64,000 nt of DNA from Tubulanus polymorphus. Taxonomy: Eukaryota; Nemertea; Palaeonemertea; Tubulaniformes; Tubulanidae. Positions 35,098-46,259 of this stretch are shown in pieces. The stretch is from NCBI RefSeq assembly GCF_964204645.1, contig NC_134026.1, forward strand, positions 22,400,650 through 22,464,649. The letters are read 5' to 3'. A program made the translations under genes and the position numbers. Every line of letters starts with the position of its first letter. Position 1 is the stretch's first letter. Below the pieces are notes generated by a model. The model did not search any database. It was not told the origin of the DNA and worked only from the letters and a program-made list of their open reading frames with translations.

Positions 35098-35872
35098 GCC
35101 CCAACCTGGACAACATTGCCTCTGAAGCTCTTCAGGTAGCACTGAGCGCATGCTGATCGGGCGGCATTTCTGGTACGGTGCTGTGCAGAACCCTGATTCC
35201 TGTGAAAGATGATCAAAACTCTAAAATTCCAACATTCGCCAGCAAAATTTTGTTCCATTATTATTTTGTCCATGTAAAAACAAGGTTTTTTTACTGCATT
35301 ATATATCTTCTGCCATACTGCAACTACTAGATTGTGCTAAATGCAAGGACACATATTGATTAGTTTATCATAATACATACATGTTTATCATTATAAAATC
35401 ACTATAGATTCATGCAGAGTTTCATTCATACACTAAATCTGCATGATCTGCTACTAGGGAAACGGTAAGATACTATAAGTTCCTAAAATATTCTCACCAA
35501 TGTTTGCATTTTTTGAGTAATGCATATGTTGGAGAAATGGCAAATTTATGCGTGTATATACCCCTATGTAAATGTACTTAATGAATTTTGGGTGCGCTTA
35601 CTCTAAATAGGTGTATAACTACCAAAGAATGGGGAACCGGCACACCAGCTATCCCATCAGATTGCGCCGCTGAGATATCAGACGAACTTGATCAAAATTA
35701 GTTCATTTTCAAGTAATTTTGATCTCGATTTTCGATCTTCCAATCAGAATATTGGGCATATCATGCATCGAAAAAAACTCTGATTAGTCTTTAGAGATCA
35801 GATGTGGCACAATTTTCATACACCATGCATAGAATTTGAGAAATTATTGTTCGATTTTAATTAGAGTTTAAG

Positions 35873-35970
35873 AAGAAATCCAGCATTGATGTCGTACTGT
35901 AAAAAAGTGAACCTGGCGTATGATGGTGGAATTTCGTTTGCCACAGTAACATTGCCAGTACCCCAACATC
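35873..35970 (-). repeat. Dispersed repeat sharing a block with 7.6 kb
   Basis: On the minus strand this matches the region at about 7.6 kb. The exact block begins GACATCAATGCTGGATTT, and weaker similarity continues upstream. It also reads TSMLDFF in an open frame. Probably part of an unidentified interspersed element. Confidence 0.5.
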
Positions 35971-36050
35971 AATAATCTGTATTGGGTGAAATACAGAATT
36001 TGAATATTCAGTTTCAGTACCTTGTATGTAATATTCAATATATTTTGGCA

Positions 36051-36206
36051 TTTACTGTATTCTCCCAGGCAAGCGCCCCCCTTTATAATTTGTAATTTTT
36101 GGCAAGAGACCCAGGGGGCGTTTACCATGGAGGTTTCCTTAATCTCCAAAGAACAGGTGGGGGCGTTTACCGTAGAGGGGGCACTTGCCTGGGAGAATAC
36201 GGTAAA
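36051..36206. mobile_element. Foldback MITE-like element with about 30-bp terminal inverted repeats
   Basis: The left end reads TTTACTGTATTCTCCCAGGC. The right end, reversed, reads TTTACCGTATTCTCCCAGGC. Both continue AAG(C/T)GCCCCC. Inside, GGGGGCGTTTACC occurs twice, near 36115 and 36162, followed by ATGGAGG and GTAGAGG. There is no ORF of its own. A nonautonomous hairpin element is the simplest reading. Confidence 0.8.
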
Positions 36207-37838
36207 TATCTTTATCTTAAGAGGTTCGGCCCTTCCTACTATTTGGGGAGTTGTGAATTTTAGTTGTTGTTTGTTAAAGAGCCGTGTTTGTAAAATATGA
36301 ACACTGAGAATTATAATTGTTATTAAATTATATTTGTGTACAGATCATCGTATTTTATCATCATCATCATCATAATAAAATTGATAAATTGTGATAAAAG
36401 AAAGATTTCATATCTTCTGGATCAGGATTAGTATGGTGGTTCTATCTGGCAATAAGAGGACTAGACTTGAAGCGGTAGATGTCAGAGCCCTTAAATTGCC
36501 GTTTCATAGTCCAAGTGTGACTTCCAGAATGTAGTTCGAAGATGGACCTATACATCATGACCTAAATTTCAGGGATGGGACATACCCTCAAGCCAGTTGA
36601 GCTAACATTTAAGTCCGAATAAAAAGATCTAGTCCAATAAATCGTTATTTCCATTCTATATCGATCAGCCTATGCAACATCTCGGTTTTGTTGACTCGTT
36701 TCTCCTAAATCAGATATGATCACGATGTAGATCAGCAGCCGGTCTAGCTCATTGAAGAATTGTCTCCTAAGTGGGAGGAGGATTCCAAAGGACAGTGAAA
36801 AAAGTAACTATTTGAAACTTTGAAATTAATGAAATTACCAGAATTTTATACTTTTTATTTACAATACGCCATTACGTTCTACGTGCTTTAATAATCTGCA
36901 GCTGTATCAAAGAAAAACTAAATACGAAAAATCAAAAGGAAGGCTCGCACAAATGATAGCAAACGTAAATAAATGCGAAATCGAAGACTATTTTTGAAGT
37001 TAACTTTTCAACTAGATCTCGTTCTGAGAAAGCATAAATATTTTACAAGTTAAATGACATACTCTAAACTCTAGTGCATCTTGGAAAGCGAATACATTTT
37101 TGATATGTCGGTACATATACGCATATTTACAACTATCTTCTTGTATATTTACTACTTAAGCATGTATAATAAATTAGGTACCGTATAAATATCAAGGACA
37201 ACAGGATAATTATGACCAAAAATTCAATTGAATTTCAATTTTCGGAAAAAAGCGTATCAAAGTTCAGAATAACAAGGTTCCACTGTGCAATACGATCTTG
37301 CTTAACAGTCGCTGGTTTTTGCTATCCAACTTGATTTGAAGAATCAAATATATATTCTGAAATTTTACAATGCATTGTTTTCCCATGTGTATGAACCCTT
37401 TAAAAACTAGAATATTACAAATAGCTCATAAGCCATGTATTCAAGTGTGTTATGATACAATGCTCGACTCTGAAAAGCTGAAATATTTGTATAGCACATT
37501 TTTTTCACGAAAGTATTTGTACAACTTCGAAAAAAGATATCTTTTACTATATCAGTGTCAATGTATATTTTTTAAATGAAAAAAATATAAGTATAGAATA
37601 CATAAATAATCAATTAGGATCAAAAATCTTTCAAAGCAAACTTTCAGGATTGTAAGTAAAATTGATGTCAATATCATGTACAATAAAATTTGTTGTAGCT
37701 CAAAATATGAACGAAAGCACGTAAATAGACACGCAAGAAATTTGGAGCCCTCGCCACACTACTTATAGAATTAAAAGCCTCATTTAATGATGATGGCTTA
37801 TCACAAAGGTGGCATAACGGCATAATAGTATGAATTTG

Positions 37839-40800
37839 TTAGGAAGGAATATGAGTTATGCCCGATTCTATCTCACGAAGGAATTGCTCGTAAGCTTCAT
37901 CAATTTCATCGTCAATCTCTGATCCATTGTCGCTACAAAAAATAAAATTGACAGCGCTGTTAGTATATCATACATAAAGAAATCAACTCACTGAAACTTG
38001 TCATACCCAGCGTGTGTACTAATCACCGGAAGTTCCGAGTGAGCTTTTTATCTTATTATACCCAGGGTTATTTGAGTTTGATTGAATTAATTGTTGTTCA
38101 TCATAAATCTCTTTGCTTATGACAATTAAATTATCCTTCTCAATGAGTGTCAATCATTGCTCCTGTACTTACTAGAAAATTAAATCGGCTTCCGATATGT
38201 AATCAGGATCCTCTGGCGTTGTCTCGTCATAATCGTAACTTTCGTCATAACCAGCTTGCTCTCTTGTTATTTGTTTACCTTCAGTGTCATAGAATACTGG
38301 ATCCAACTGAATTATGACACAAGCCCAAACATTTTTTCATTCTGTCATTAAATTAAGCTACATGCACAATTTGTAATATACTTCATGTAGTAGTAGTTTT
38401 TTTTAAAGCTTTTCCGCCATTATCTTTTTTAGTTCACACTCTGGTTTTCAATTTTCAATTAAAAATTGATTTCTGCCAATCATTTTGGGACAGAACTATA
38501 GGGAAACTTATCATGTTTAAGCAAAAAATTTAAAAATTTTTACCTGAGTGAAAGGTGGTGCACTGAGGTGTTTGTTGTTTATGAAGCCGTTTGACAGCAC
38601 TGAGCTCTCACTTCTTCCCCAATTGCTGAGTCTTAATGTCAAAACCTGCTGGAGCATATCTTTTAACTTCCTGCAGATGTAAAAAGCACCAGTTAATATA
38701 TAACTGATTGATAATATATAACAAAACTGACACAAGCAAGTCTTGACTAAGTTCATAGAAGTACAAGCCTAAAAAAGTTTTCTTAGGATCGTTTTGCTTG
38801 TATTTGGCAACTGATCTACTGATAATTTAGGAGGTGGTTTGAAGCATAGGCTAAGTCCATATCGACTCAAATTTTGGCCAATAATGATAGCTAATACATA
38901 ATCATGAGTTTAACTAAAGAATCAAGACCAGTACTAACTGATTAGATGTGTATTTATCTCCATATACAGCCTCATGTATCTTTTGAAATAACGGATCGAG
39001 AGATGAATTCGCCCGAGTCACCGAATCCTCCAGAATGGCACCAGTACATTTCAAAACGTTCACTACGCAGCGAAGGTTATTGTTACCATCACAGGTGTAT
39101 AAGAGTAAAATATCTAGAATGTCTTGAAGTGCTTGTCCGAGTATAACTATATGTTCACCTTGAACCTGTAAGTATGAACTCATCAAGATATTAGATCTAC
39201 TAAGCTTACTAACATAAATTCTTGATTGGTACAGATTAAAATGGGTCAGCCGTGCAATATTTTTTCTTTTTGATTATATGATGTACAAAAATTGTATTCA
39301 TTACCATTAAAGTCATTTTTCAACATTACATTACCTTCAAATGCAAAAACACCTCCGCCAGAAACATTGTAAATCCACAAACTCTTTCATTATCTGATAC
39401 TACTAGTTCCTCTTTTTCCATATGTTCTTTATGGATTCTGGAGTATACAAATACATGGGCCTCCTATACACGCTAGTTTTCAAGATAAAATTTACAGACT
39501 GATTTGAAAAAAATATTTATGTACCTTGTCAAAAGACTATCTCTGAAAGATTTGTTATTGATATTCTGCAGTTTTTCACTCAAATAGTTGCACATTCGCG
39601 CGCCGGTGTAGGTAAAATTTGGTTCTGTGATAGCCTGGTGAAAAAACATTTCCCAAAGATAATGCATAAAATCGGAATATTCTACTATTCTATATTTTCA
39701 GAAACTGAAGCAACCACAGATTTTTCAGTATCTACCTGTTCGAAAATAATGTCTATTATTTGTTTCAAAGTTTCTTCTGATTTCATCAAATCATTCAGTT
39801 CAGTAGCCAGGGGGATGAGATAATCATCTAAATTCCCCGGGTTCACCGTCAAGCTGAACACGGCTTCTTTGACGCGATCGACAGCTTCCGGGTACGCTCC
39901 GGAGCTCGGCTCAATCAGGAGATCTGGGACTGTTGTCGTCAGGCGTTCGTAATTGCTAGCAAGTGCGCGCATTTCATCATCGGGAACATGTTTGGAATCA
40001 TCTGATGCAGAATATACAGTCTGAAAGTAAAGTATCTATGAAGATGAACAATTTTGTATTTTCTTTTCCTCAGCAAAGGGCAGAGATCAGAAAATGCAGT
40101 GCATGTTGGAGAAACTAGCTATAATATAACAAAACTACTTTTTTTCTGGACCACCACTGATGATGGCTATAAGTTAATAGCCATTGCTTGTATACTCATT
40201 TACTCAAGTACTTTCCACCTTTTGCTGAAATTATTGCTGAATTTTTTATGTGTTACCAGTACTTCAGTAATGGTGAGATTGGAAATGAAACCTCATATGC
40301 AACTAAACTGATTCGATGAAGACCTATTCGAGGTATGTATGTCGAGAATTAAGCGAAATATCCCACAAAGATCGTGGACAATCAAAAATAAATTGACTTT
40401 AATATGGATTGTGTACGGTACCTCGCCGTTTCTTGGTATAAACTCTGCAGCGGAGACATTCAATGTTGATTTTGCTTCGCTTTCGAACTGTAAAGTATTC
40501 ATATAGCATTGATCATGAGCTAGGGCTTGATTTCTAAACTTACCGATTTCTCGAGTGAATCAGTGAACACGAGGACATTTTGCGCAAGATTTCCATTTGA
40601 AAAGCAACATGGATATATAATGAAGCGATGTGTGATCGCCTGAAACAAATACTTACAGATTGTTGTAAATTGGTAGGTACAAATTCAGCAGCATCTACAT
40701 TTAGTCTGTATTCAGTTTTACTTGCTTCTTCTTGCGAATCAGTATTTTTGTCACCATCTCCTGAAACAAGAATACATGCGATACACCAAGATAAAATGAG

Positions 40801-41273
40801 CCCCCTTACAGAACCCAATTAATATCCTTTACGACTATAACTGCCCTGTATCCTCATTTCAATATCATAATATACATACCGGCTTCTGTTTTTAATTGTG
40901 CCAGTGGTCGCGGTGATTTCAACTTGTCAATCGTAGTTTTGCGAGGTTGTCGAAGTTGGCCACTATTTAGAACAGGACCGTTTATTAGATTTTTCACAAC
41001 CACGTTATGTCCTCTAGCTTCGACATCTAGGCCTATGTCTTCGTCCGGTGCAGCTTCTAATTTAGCACCAGAAGAGTCGTCTGCTGTTGGTTCAACTCTC
41101 ATACCACCTGGATTAGAAAGTTCATGATCTCGATCTTGAGTGTTATGTGGTGATGCGACGCGTCGTCCCCGGCCGCGTCCCCGACCACTGCCGCACGCTG
41201 AAGGCATTTCATCCTGCTGATCGTTCGATGACACACATTCTAACCCATCTCCAGAGCCGACATTCGCCATCAT
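37839..41273 (-). CDS. PAIP1: PABP-interacting protein 1 (PAIP1) with two PAM2 motifs
   Basis: PAIP1 binds poly(A)-binding protein and the eIF4A/eIF3 machinery and stimulates translation. Ten exons stay in phase: 41273-40880, 40760-40657, 40487-40422, 40020-39736, 39634-39525, 39437-39335, 39165-38939, 38670-38544, 38306-38173, 37932-37839, giving 547 aa (human about 480). In order: a Gly/Arg run (GSGRGRGRGRR) near residue 30; a PAM2 motif LNVDAAEFVP at 151-160; a second PAM2 motif LNVSAAEFIP at 175-184; a helical MIF4G domain from about 190 to 430; and an acidic tail with EIDDEIDEAYEQF resembling the second PABP-binding site (PAM1). Two PAM2 motifs are unusual, since vertebrate PAIP1 has one. 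The start could be either of two adjacent Met codons. TTTATT at 36854-36859 (AATAAA on this strand) could end a long 3' UTR. Confidence 0.93.
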
Positions 41274-42619
41274 TCGTTACTTCGATTCGAAATCTACCGC
41301 AATAAACAGCCAGATGCTGCGTTTAAAGCAAACGATCCGATCCTGACCTACGACGCATCAAAATACGGAAATACACTTTCTTTTGATTCGTAATCGACCG
41401 AAGCACCGCCTGGTAGTTGCGCTAATTACCACAAGAGAGCAATGCGGAACTTCGACGCCAGCGGGCCGCTTTGGTGCTCCGTCACGTCCTAGTCTGGCGA
41501 ATGTAGAAAATAAGAAGCGTTCAAGAATGGGTTATTACACAATATTGATGACGATTGTGTTTTGATTAGTGATGCAGTTTGCTAGACAAGAGCATAAGAT
41601 CACCGGGGTATCATAATCACACCACACAGTCTTTCATGGAGCCTGATTTCGAGTCAGAGATTGGCCCTCCCTGGTCGTCACTCGAGACTCATCGACAGCG
41701 GCCGGCGCTCTATTCGTAGTAAGGCCCAACCAACACGACGTAATCACCGATCACTTTCATGTCAGATTTGAGTCCGCTGCCACCGAGCCTATGCCGTGAC
41801 CACGGGTTCGAGTCGCCTGACACTGCGTACCGTGGCTGTTTTGGCCGTGTCTGAACACATTCTTCGGATACGAATTGACAGGTTTTTTTTGTTTTTGAAG
41901 TCAAACCTTAACCTGAAAAAGTGGCACTGGGTCCTCTTGACTAAAAAAAAGAAAATCATTCCACAATCAGAGCGGTGAAAATCAAACAGTCCTCTGCGCT
42001 ACATGAAATTGACGGTACGCTGTCGAATGTCATATCAATGAGACGGAGAGCGAGTCTACTCGCGCTGCTGATTATTTATAATTTTTCGCGTCCGTGGTTG
42101 CAGTACACGGTCGCATTTGTGTCTTTCATTCACTTCTCCCAAGTTCTTTAACGTGTCGTCGGTGTCTCTTCATTGGCTTCGTTGATTTATTATGACCGCC
42201 GGCCGCTTGCCGCTTGCCGCTATTATCTGCGTTGGACTGGTTTGACTACGTAGCAATGTCGACCATTTAGAGCAAGTCATTCATAAGTGATTACTTTTAG
42301 TTGGTGGGGTGGGAACAATTGACAACTATTTCAATGGAAAGCGATGTGAACAACAAATAGAGATTTCTAAGCAAAAAGAAACCACTGTCAATTATTCCGC
42401 ACAGGGCTTCCCTTCTATTATCAGCCATCGCCCAATCGCGCGCCTCCTTTCAAAATGGATATGAGAGCTGTCGACCAATTTTTGGAATGAAACTCGATTA
42501 AAGAACGTCTAGAAGTTCATTGAATCAGATTGGATCAAATTGGCGGTCTGGTGGTTTAGTTTCTGCAAGGAATTGCTATTATGAATTAATGAGACAAAAA
42601 TACTAATCACAGTTAAAGT
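41274..42619. promoter_or_regulatory. Shared upstream region of divergent PAIP1 and NR2E1-like genes
   Basis: The start codons of the two genes face away from each other across 1.35 kb, so both promoters should lie here. CpG dinucleotides look denser than in neighbouring DNA near 41.4 and 42.2 kb. I found no clear TATA box or other defined site. Confidence 0.4.
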
Positions 42620-45600
42620 ATGGAATCTCCCCTTAACAAACTACCGCAACCGTCTTCAAGTAAGTAGCATTCAACAAGACCTAGTTATTAACCAAGTTGT
42701 GGGTTAAATCTGACTTAGGTGTCACAATAATTTCATTTCGAATTATTTCTTCACTCCAGAATCTAGGTACTAATCAACATCTGTAAGAGCGGGCTCTAAA
42801 TGCATACGCAGCCACAATAGAAATCGGGAAACGGCTATGTCTCTATTGGGAGTCATGCGATATTTTTGTCGCGTGGTTTATTAGTGAATTAATTGATATA
42901 GTGTTCAGTATAAATGTGTAACCAATTGACACGGCTCACATAAGTTTTTAAACACAAATCGATGCGGCCTTTTGTTTCCTCTGTGGTCAATGTCAGGCGT
43001 AAGTGGTTACGTCTGTTTCCCGAGAGCTGTAAAGTCATTTGAGTTTTGCTACTTGTTTTGCTCTAAACCACAGGTGATTTTTTCGAGTGGTCTACTTCAA
43101 TCTTCGCTCTAATATGCGTTTAATGCATGTAAGTAGTAAAAACTAATTATGGCTAACGTTGCCAGCTCACTTGTGCCACTAGATTTTAAAATTATCGGGA
43201 ATCAAACGTCGGACAGCATTCGTCATACGGATCCGAACAAAATATGAATTTAGATACGACGTGTTTTCCAGGTAGGATTTTGTTAGATGTTCCGTGTAAA
43301 GTCTGCCAAGATCATTCTTCCGGAAAACACTACGGAATATATGCGTGCGATGGGTAAGTGATATAACTCTTAATGATAAGCATCTTAAAGGATAAAACAA
43401 AAAATCTATGTGAGTAAACATTTGTGTTAAACCATGGGCTATATAACCTTTATGACGACTATTCGTTTTATAGCTCATGGTTTAACTTAAATCATAAAGT
43501 TAAATCAGAATTTCTATGTGTTACAAAAAGATGTCTTATACATGCTATCCACATATGTATAAGGCAACGTCTCAAAGATCTACAAAAGAGGGTACTCGAA
43601 ATTTATTCGCGTGAAAGATAAGTGATCCGTCGTTTCTTGTTGAGAAGAAATTCAACAATCTTTGTGTCCGTATGAAACGCTTTGCTTAAAGTGTCCTGTG
43701 TTATTTTTAATCAAGTGGGCAATAACTAAGCACCGGGCAACCAAATCCTCTGAAACGTAGCATACTTCATACACGGGTCCCAATTTATAACGATGTTAAT
43801 AAACTACAATGTAATACGTATTATATAAGATGCAATCAATAGTAACCAGTTTTTTACTACGTATTTCAGATGTGCGGGATTCTTCAAGGTAAGAAAATGA
43901 AATGATTTCTTTCGAGTTCCCAATATTCCAAAACTATGACGTATCCACGAATCCATTAATGTTTTCTTAATAAGTCAACACTCGTTAAAACTTTCAGCGA
44001 TCTATTCGTCGTAATCGTCAGTATGTCTGCAAGTCACGCGGACAAGGAACTTGTTTAGTGGATAAAACTCATCGTAATCAATGCAGAGCGTGTCGTCTGA
44101 CGAAATGCGTGGAGGCTGGAATGAATAAAGAAGGTATAGATTTTAAGCAAATCTTATTATCACTATTCTATTCGATACATTATCATTATTTGCGTATATC
44201 TTAAAAAGGCTCACCTAAGCCACAATAATTCGGTGTTTAGTCGTCAATTAGTTGTAATTATTTTGTTGAAATATATTTTACGATAAATTTGTTCGAATTG
44301 TTTTGTAGCCGTGCAGCACGAGCGCGGCCCGCGACACTCCACGATTCGGCGTCAAGTAGCTATGTATCTCAAGGAGCAATCAGAACTCTCACACGCCGCT
44401 GTCATTCAAACTCCGGTTCCGATCAGACCCATGTACATTCCTCCTCCGACTGTTTCTATGGATCTTCACCTACGCGAGGCAGATTCTAGATTAGCGGGAA
44501 TGAGAATACCGCAATCTTCACCAAACAACATTCAAAATGCTTTTCTTCACCAACCAGTGCCAAAGGTTTGTATTTTTCACCGAGCGTTCTAATTGCAGTT
44601 TTCATAGATATTTATGGATTCGGTTATAAATTTTATTAACACCAGCTTGTAATAATTAGTTCGAATTCTCATTTCCAGTTCCCGACTTTATTTTCCCCGT
44701 CCACCACCCCGGGACCCGAGGTGATTTGTGAAACGGCAGCAAGACTCTTATTCATGAACGTAAAATGGACCAAAAGTATTCCGGCATTCGTCGGTTTACC
44801 GTTGCGAGATCAGACTTCACTGTTAGAAGAAGGTTGGAGGGAACTATTCGTTTTGAGTGCTGCGCAATTCCAGATGCCAATCGATGCTCCACCCTTACTT
44901 ACTGCAGCCGGTAATATATACATCACTCCGTATTCATAATATGTGACATTATGCTATTTTGATAAATTTCGGATTTTAGTTTTTCGATTAAATCCTTTGA
45001 ACTTGTAAAAAAACAGTTTTTCGGATGATTTATCCAATCAAATCATATACAGTTACATAGGGCCCAATTTCTTTTTTACTAAAGACGGGCTTAGGAATAT
45101 TTTCATATCAAGTGAATGAATTTTAAACCTTTTCCAGGCTATAGCACCAACGATTCGCAGCCAACGAAAGTAACTCAATTACTCGCAGAGTTACGGATTT
45201 TTCAAGAAGTAATCGACCAATTTAAAGCGATGAATACCGACCCCACGGAGTATGCCTGCTTAAAAGGAATAGCCTTATTCAAAACAGGTAAATGACATGT
45301 TTTTATTAAACTTGTACAATCTGACCTGACAAGTGGGATATTATCAATAATACGTGCCTGTGCGCTAAGATGTTTTCTGATTTCCGATTTCAAAATCAAA
45401 CGCCCTGTTTCGCTCCCGGCAGGTGTGGTGGGTCTGTAAGGGACACTCAATCAAAAAATCGAACGAAATTTACCAGCCAAATAAATAACAGGGAAAATCC
45501 CCAATTTTAAGATGAAAAAAGAAGATCTTCGACATATTTTGTGATGTCCTATCATCGATTTTCTTCTCTTTTTAGTTTTTCCATCCAGTTCCCCAGCGGA

Positions 45601-45850
45601 TACGACGAAAGATATCACCGACTTGCCCGCTGTAACGTGTCTTCAAGATCAAGCTCAGATCACCCTGAACAAATACATTCAAACGGCGTACCCGACTCAA
45701 CCATTTAGATTCGGTAAACTGCTGCTGCTACTTCCGTCTTTGCGTGCCATCTCAACATCTACGATCGAAGAATTATTTTTCCGTAAAACAATTGGGTCCA
45801 TACCGATTGAAAGACTCATAGTCGACATGTTCAAATCTGGTGATTTTTGA
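42620..45850 (+). CDS. NR2E1: Tailless/NR2E1-like nuclear receptor
   Basis: NR2E1 (TLX/tailless) is an orphan nuclear receptor, mostly a repressor, acting in embryonic and adult neural precursors and eye development. Eight exons stay in phase: 42620-42659, 43272-43353, 43870-43888, 43998-44133, 44309-44565, 44679-44910, 45138-45287, 45576-45850, giving 396 aa. The zinc-finger DNA-binding domain starts at Cys22 with CKVC, includes [12 protein letters not shown] and P-box CDGCAGFFK, then a second finger ending CRACRLTKC. The family extension AVQHERGPR follows, then a variable hinge and a ligand-binding domain ([53 protein letters not shown]) ending in an AF-2-like helix. AVQHERGPR argues for NR2E1 over NR2E3, though parts of the C-terminus look NR2E3-like. 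The second finger cysteine is followed by QD where most receptors have GD. Exon 3 is only 19 nt. AATAAA at 45970-45975. Confidence 0.92.
43420..43492 (+). ncRNA. MicroRNA-like hairpin in intron 2 of NR2E1-like gene
   Basis: GTTAAACCATGGGCTATATA at 43426-43445 pairs with TATAGCTCATGGTTTAAC at 43469-43486. The stem is about 28 bp when the flanks (43420-43425 with 43487-43492) are included, with about two internal mismatches and two G-U pairs. The loop is 17 nt (43448-43464). Size and shape fit a pre-miRNA, but a small foldback repeat is the obvious alternative. I do not recognise the arms as a known miRNA. Confidence 0.35.
45372..45515 (+). repeat. Dispersed repeat family R, copy 3 (in NR2E1 intron 7)
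   Basis: Core words match copy 1: GATTTCAAAATCAAACGCCC, GTTTCGCTCCCGGCAGGTG, TGTAAGGGACAC, AAATAAATAACAGGG. It is in the same orientation as the host gene, between exons 7 and 8. Confidence 0.8.
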
Positions 45851-45969
45851 CGATTTGAAATGTTCCCGTTTTCATCAATGATTCGCGATGAAATATCAAT
45901 GTGCTAAAACAATCTGTATACTGTATAGATAAAACGAGTGATTCTAGAAATGTGGAATTATACGAAAAT

Positions 45970-45975
45970 AATAAA
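45970..45975 (+). terminator. NR2E1: Polyadenylation signal, NR2E1-like gene
   Basis: AATAAA 120 bp after the receptor stop codon, followed by AT-rich sequence. Confidence 0.65.
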
Positions 45976-46154
45976 TTCCCTACGCATATATTATTTATTC
46001 AAAATTCGGATTCATGTCTTTTCGATCGAGTGTCTCTCTTTTCCAAGTTAGTACTCAGCCATCTCAAGTGGTAAAGTCCCCAGCAACAAATTATCGCCTT
46101 CACTTTTGATCCTAAAATCGGGAATTACCCGTCTTATTAAATTTGATTGATTGA

Positions 46155-46256
46155 TTTAGATTTCATTTGGTGTCCCTTACAAACCCATCGCACCAGTTGG
46201 GAATGAAGCAGGGGCTTGATTTTGAAATCGGAAATCGAAGTATAGATATGGAAGAT
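46155..46256 (-). repeat. Dispersed repeat family R, copy 4
   Basis: Reversed, it reads CTTCGATTTCCGATTTCAAA, then a GGGTTTGTAAGGGACACCAA block. It lies in the opposite orientation to copy 3, about 0.8 kb away, just beyond the receptor's polyadenylation signal. Confidence 0.8.
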
Positions 46257-46259
46257 TCG

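Larger units (their letters stand above)
34762..36840. other. Intergenic stretch between LEPROT and PAIP1
   Basis: No recognisable exon. It holds the probable LEPROT 3' end, a dispersed repeat near 35.9 kb, a foldback element at 36.05-36.21 kb and a short ATC/CAT simple repeat at about 36357-36371. Confidence 0.6.

Noticed and set aside
40543-40570. A possible 6-nt exon (AAATCG before GTAAGT, minus strand) between PAIP1 exons 2 and 3
   Set aside because: The acceptor side is weak and the known exons already join in frame without it.
41745-41830. Possible tRNA-like or SINE head around CGGGTTCGAGTC
   Set aside because: A B-box-like word is present, but I could not form acceptor and anticodon stems in either orientation.
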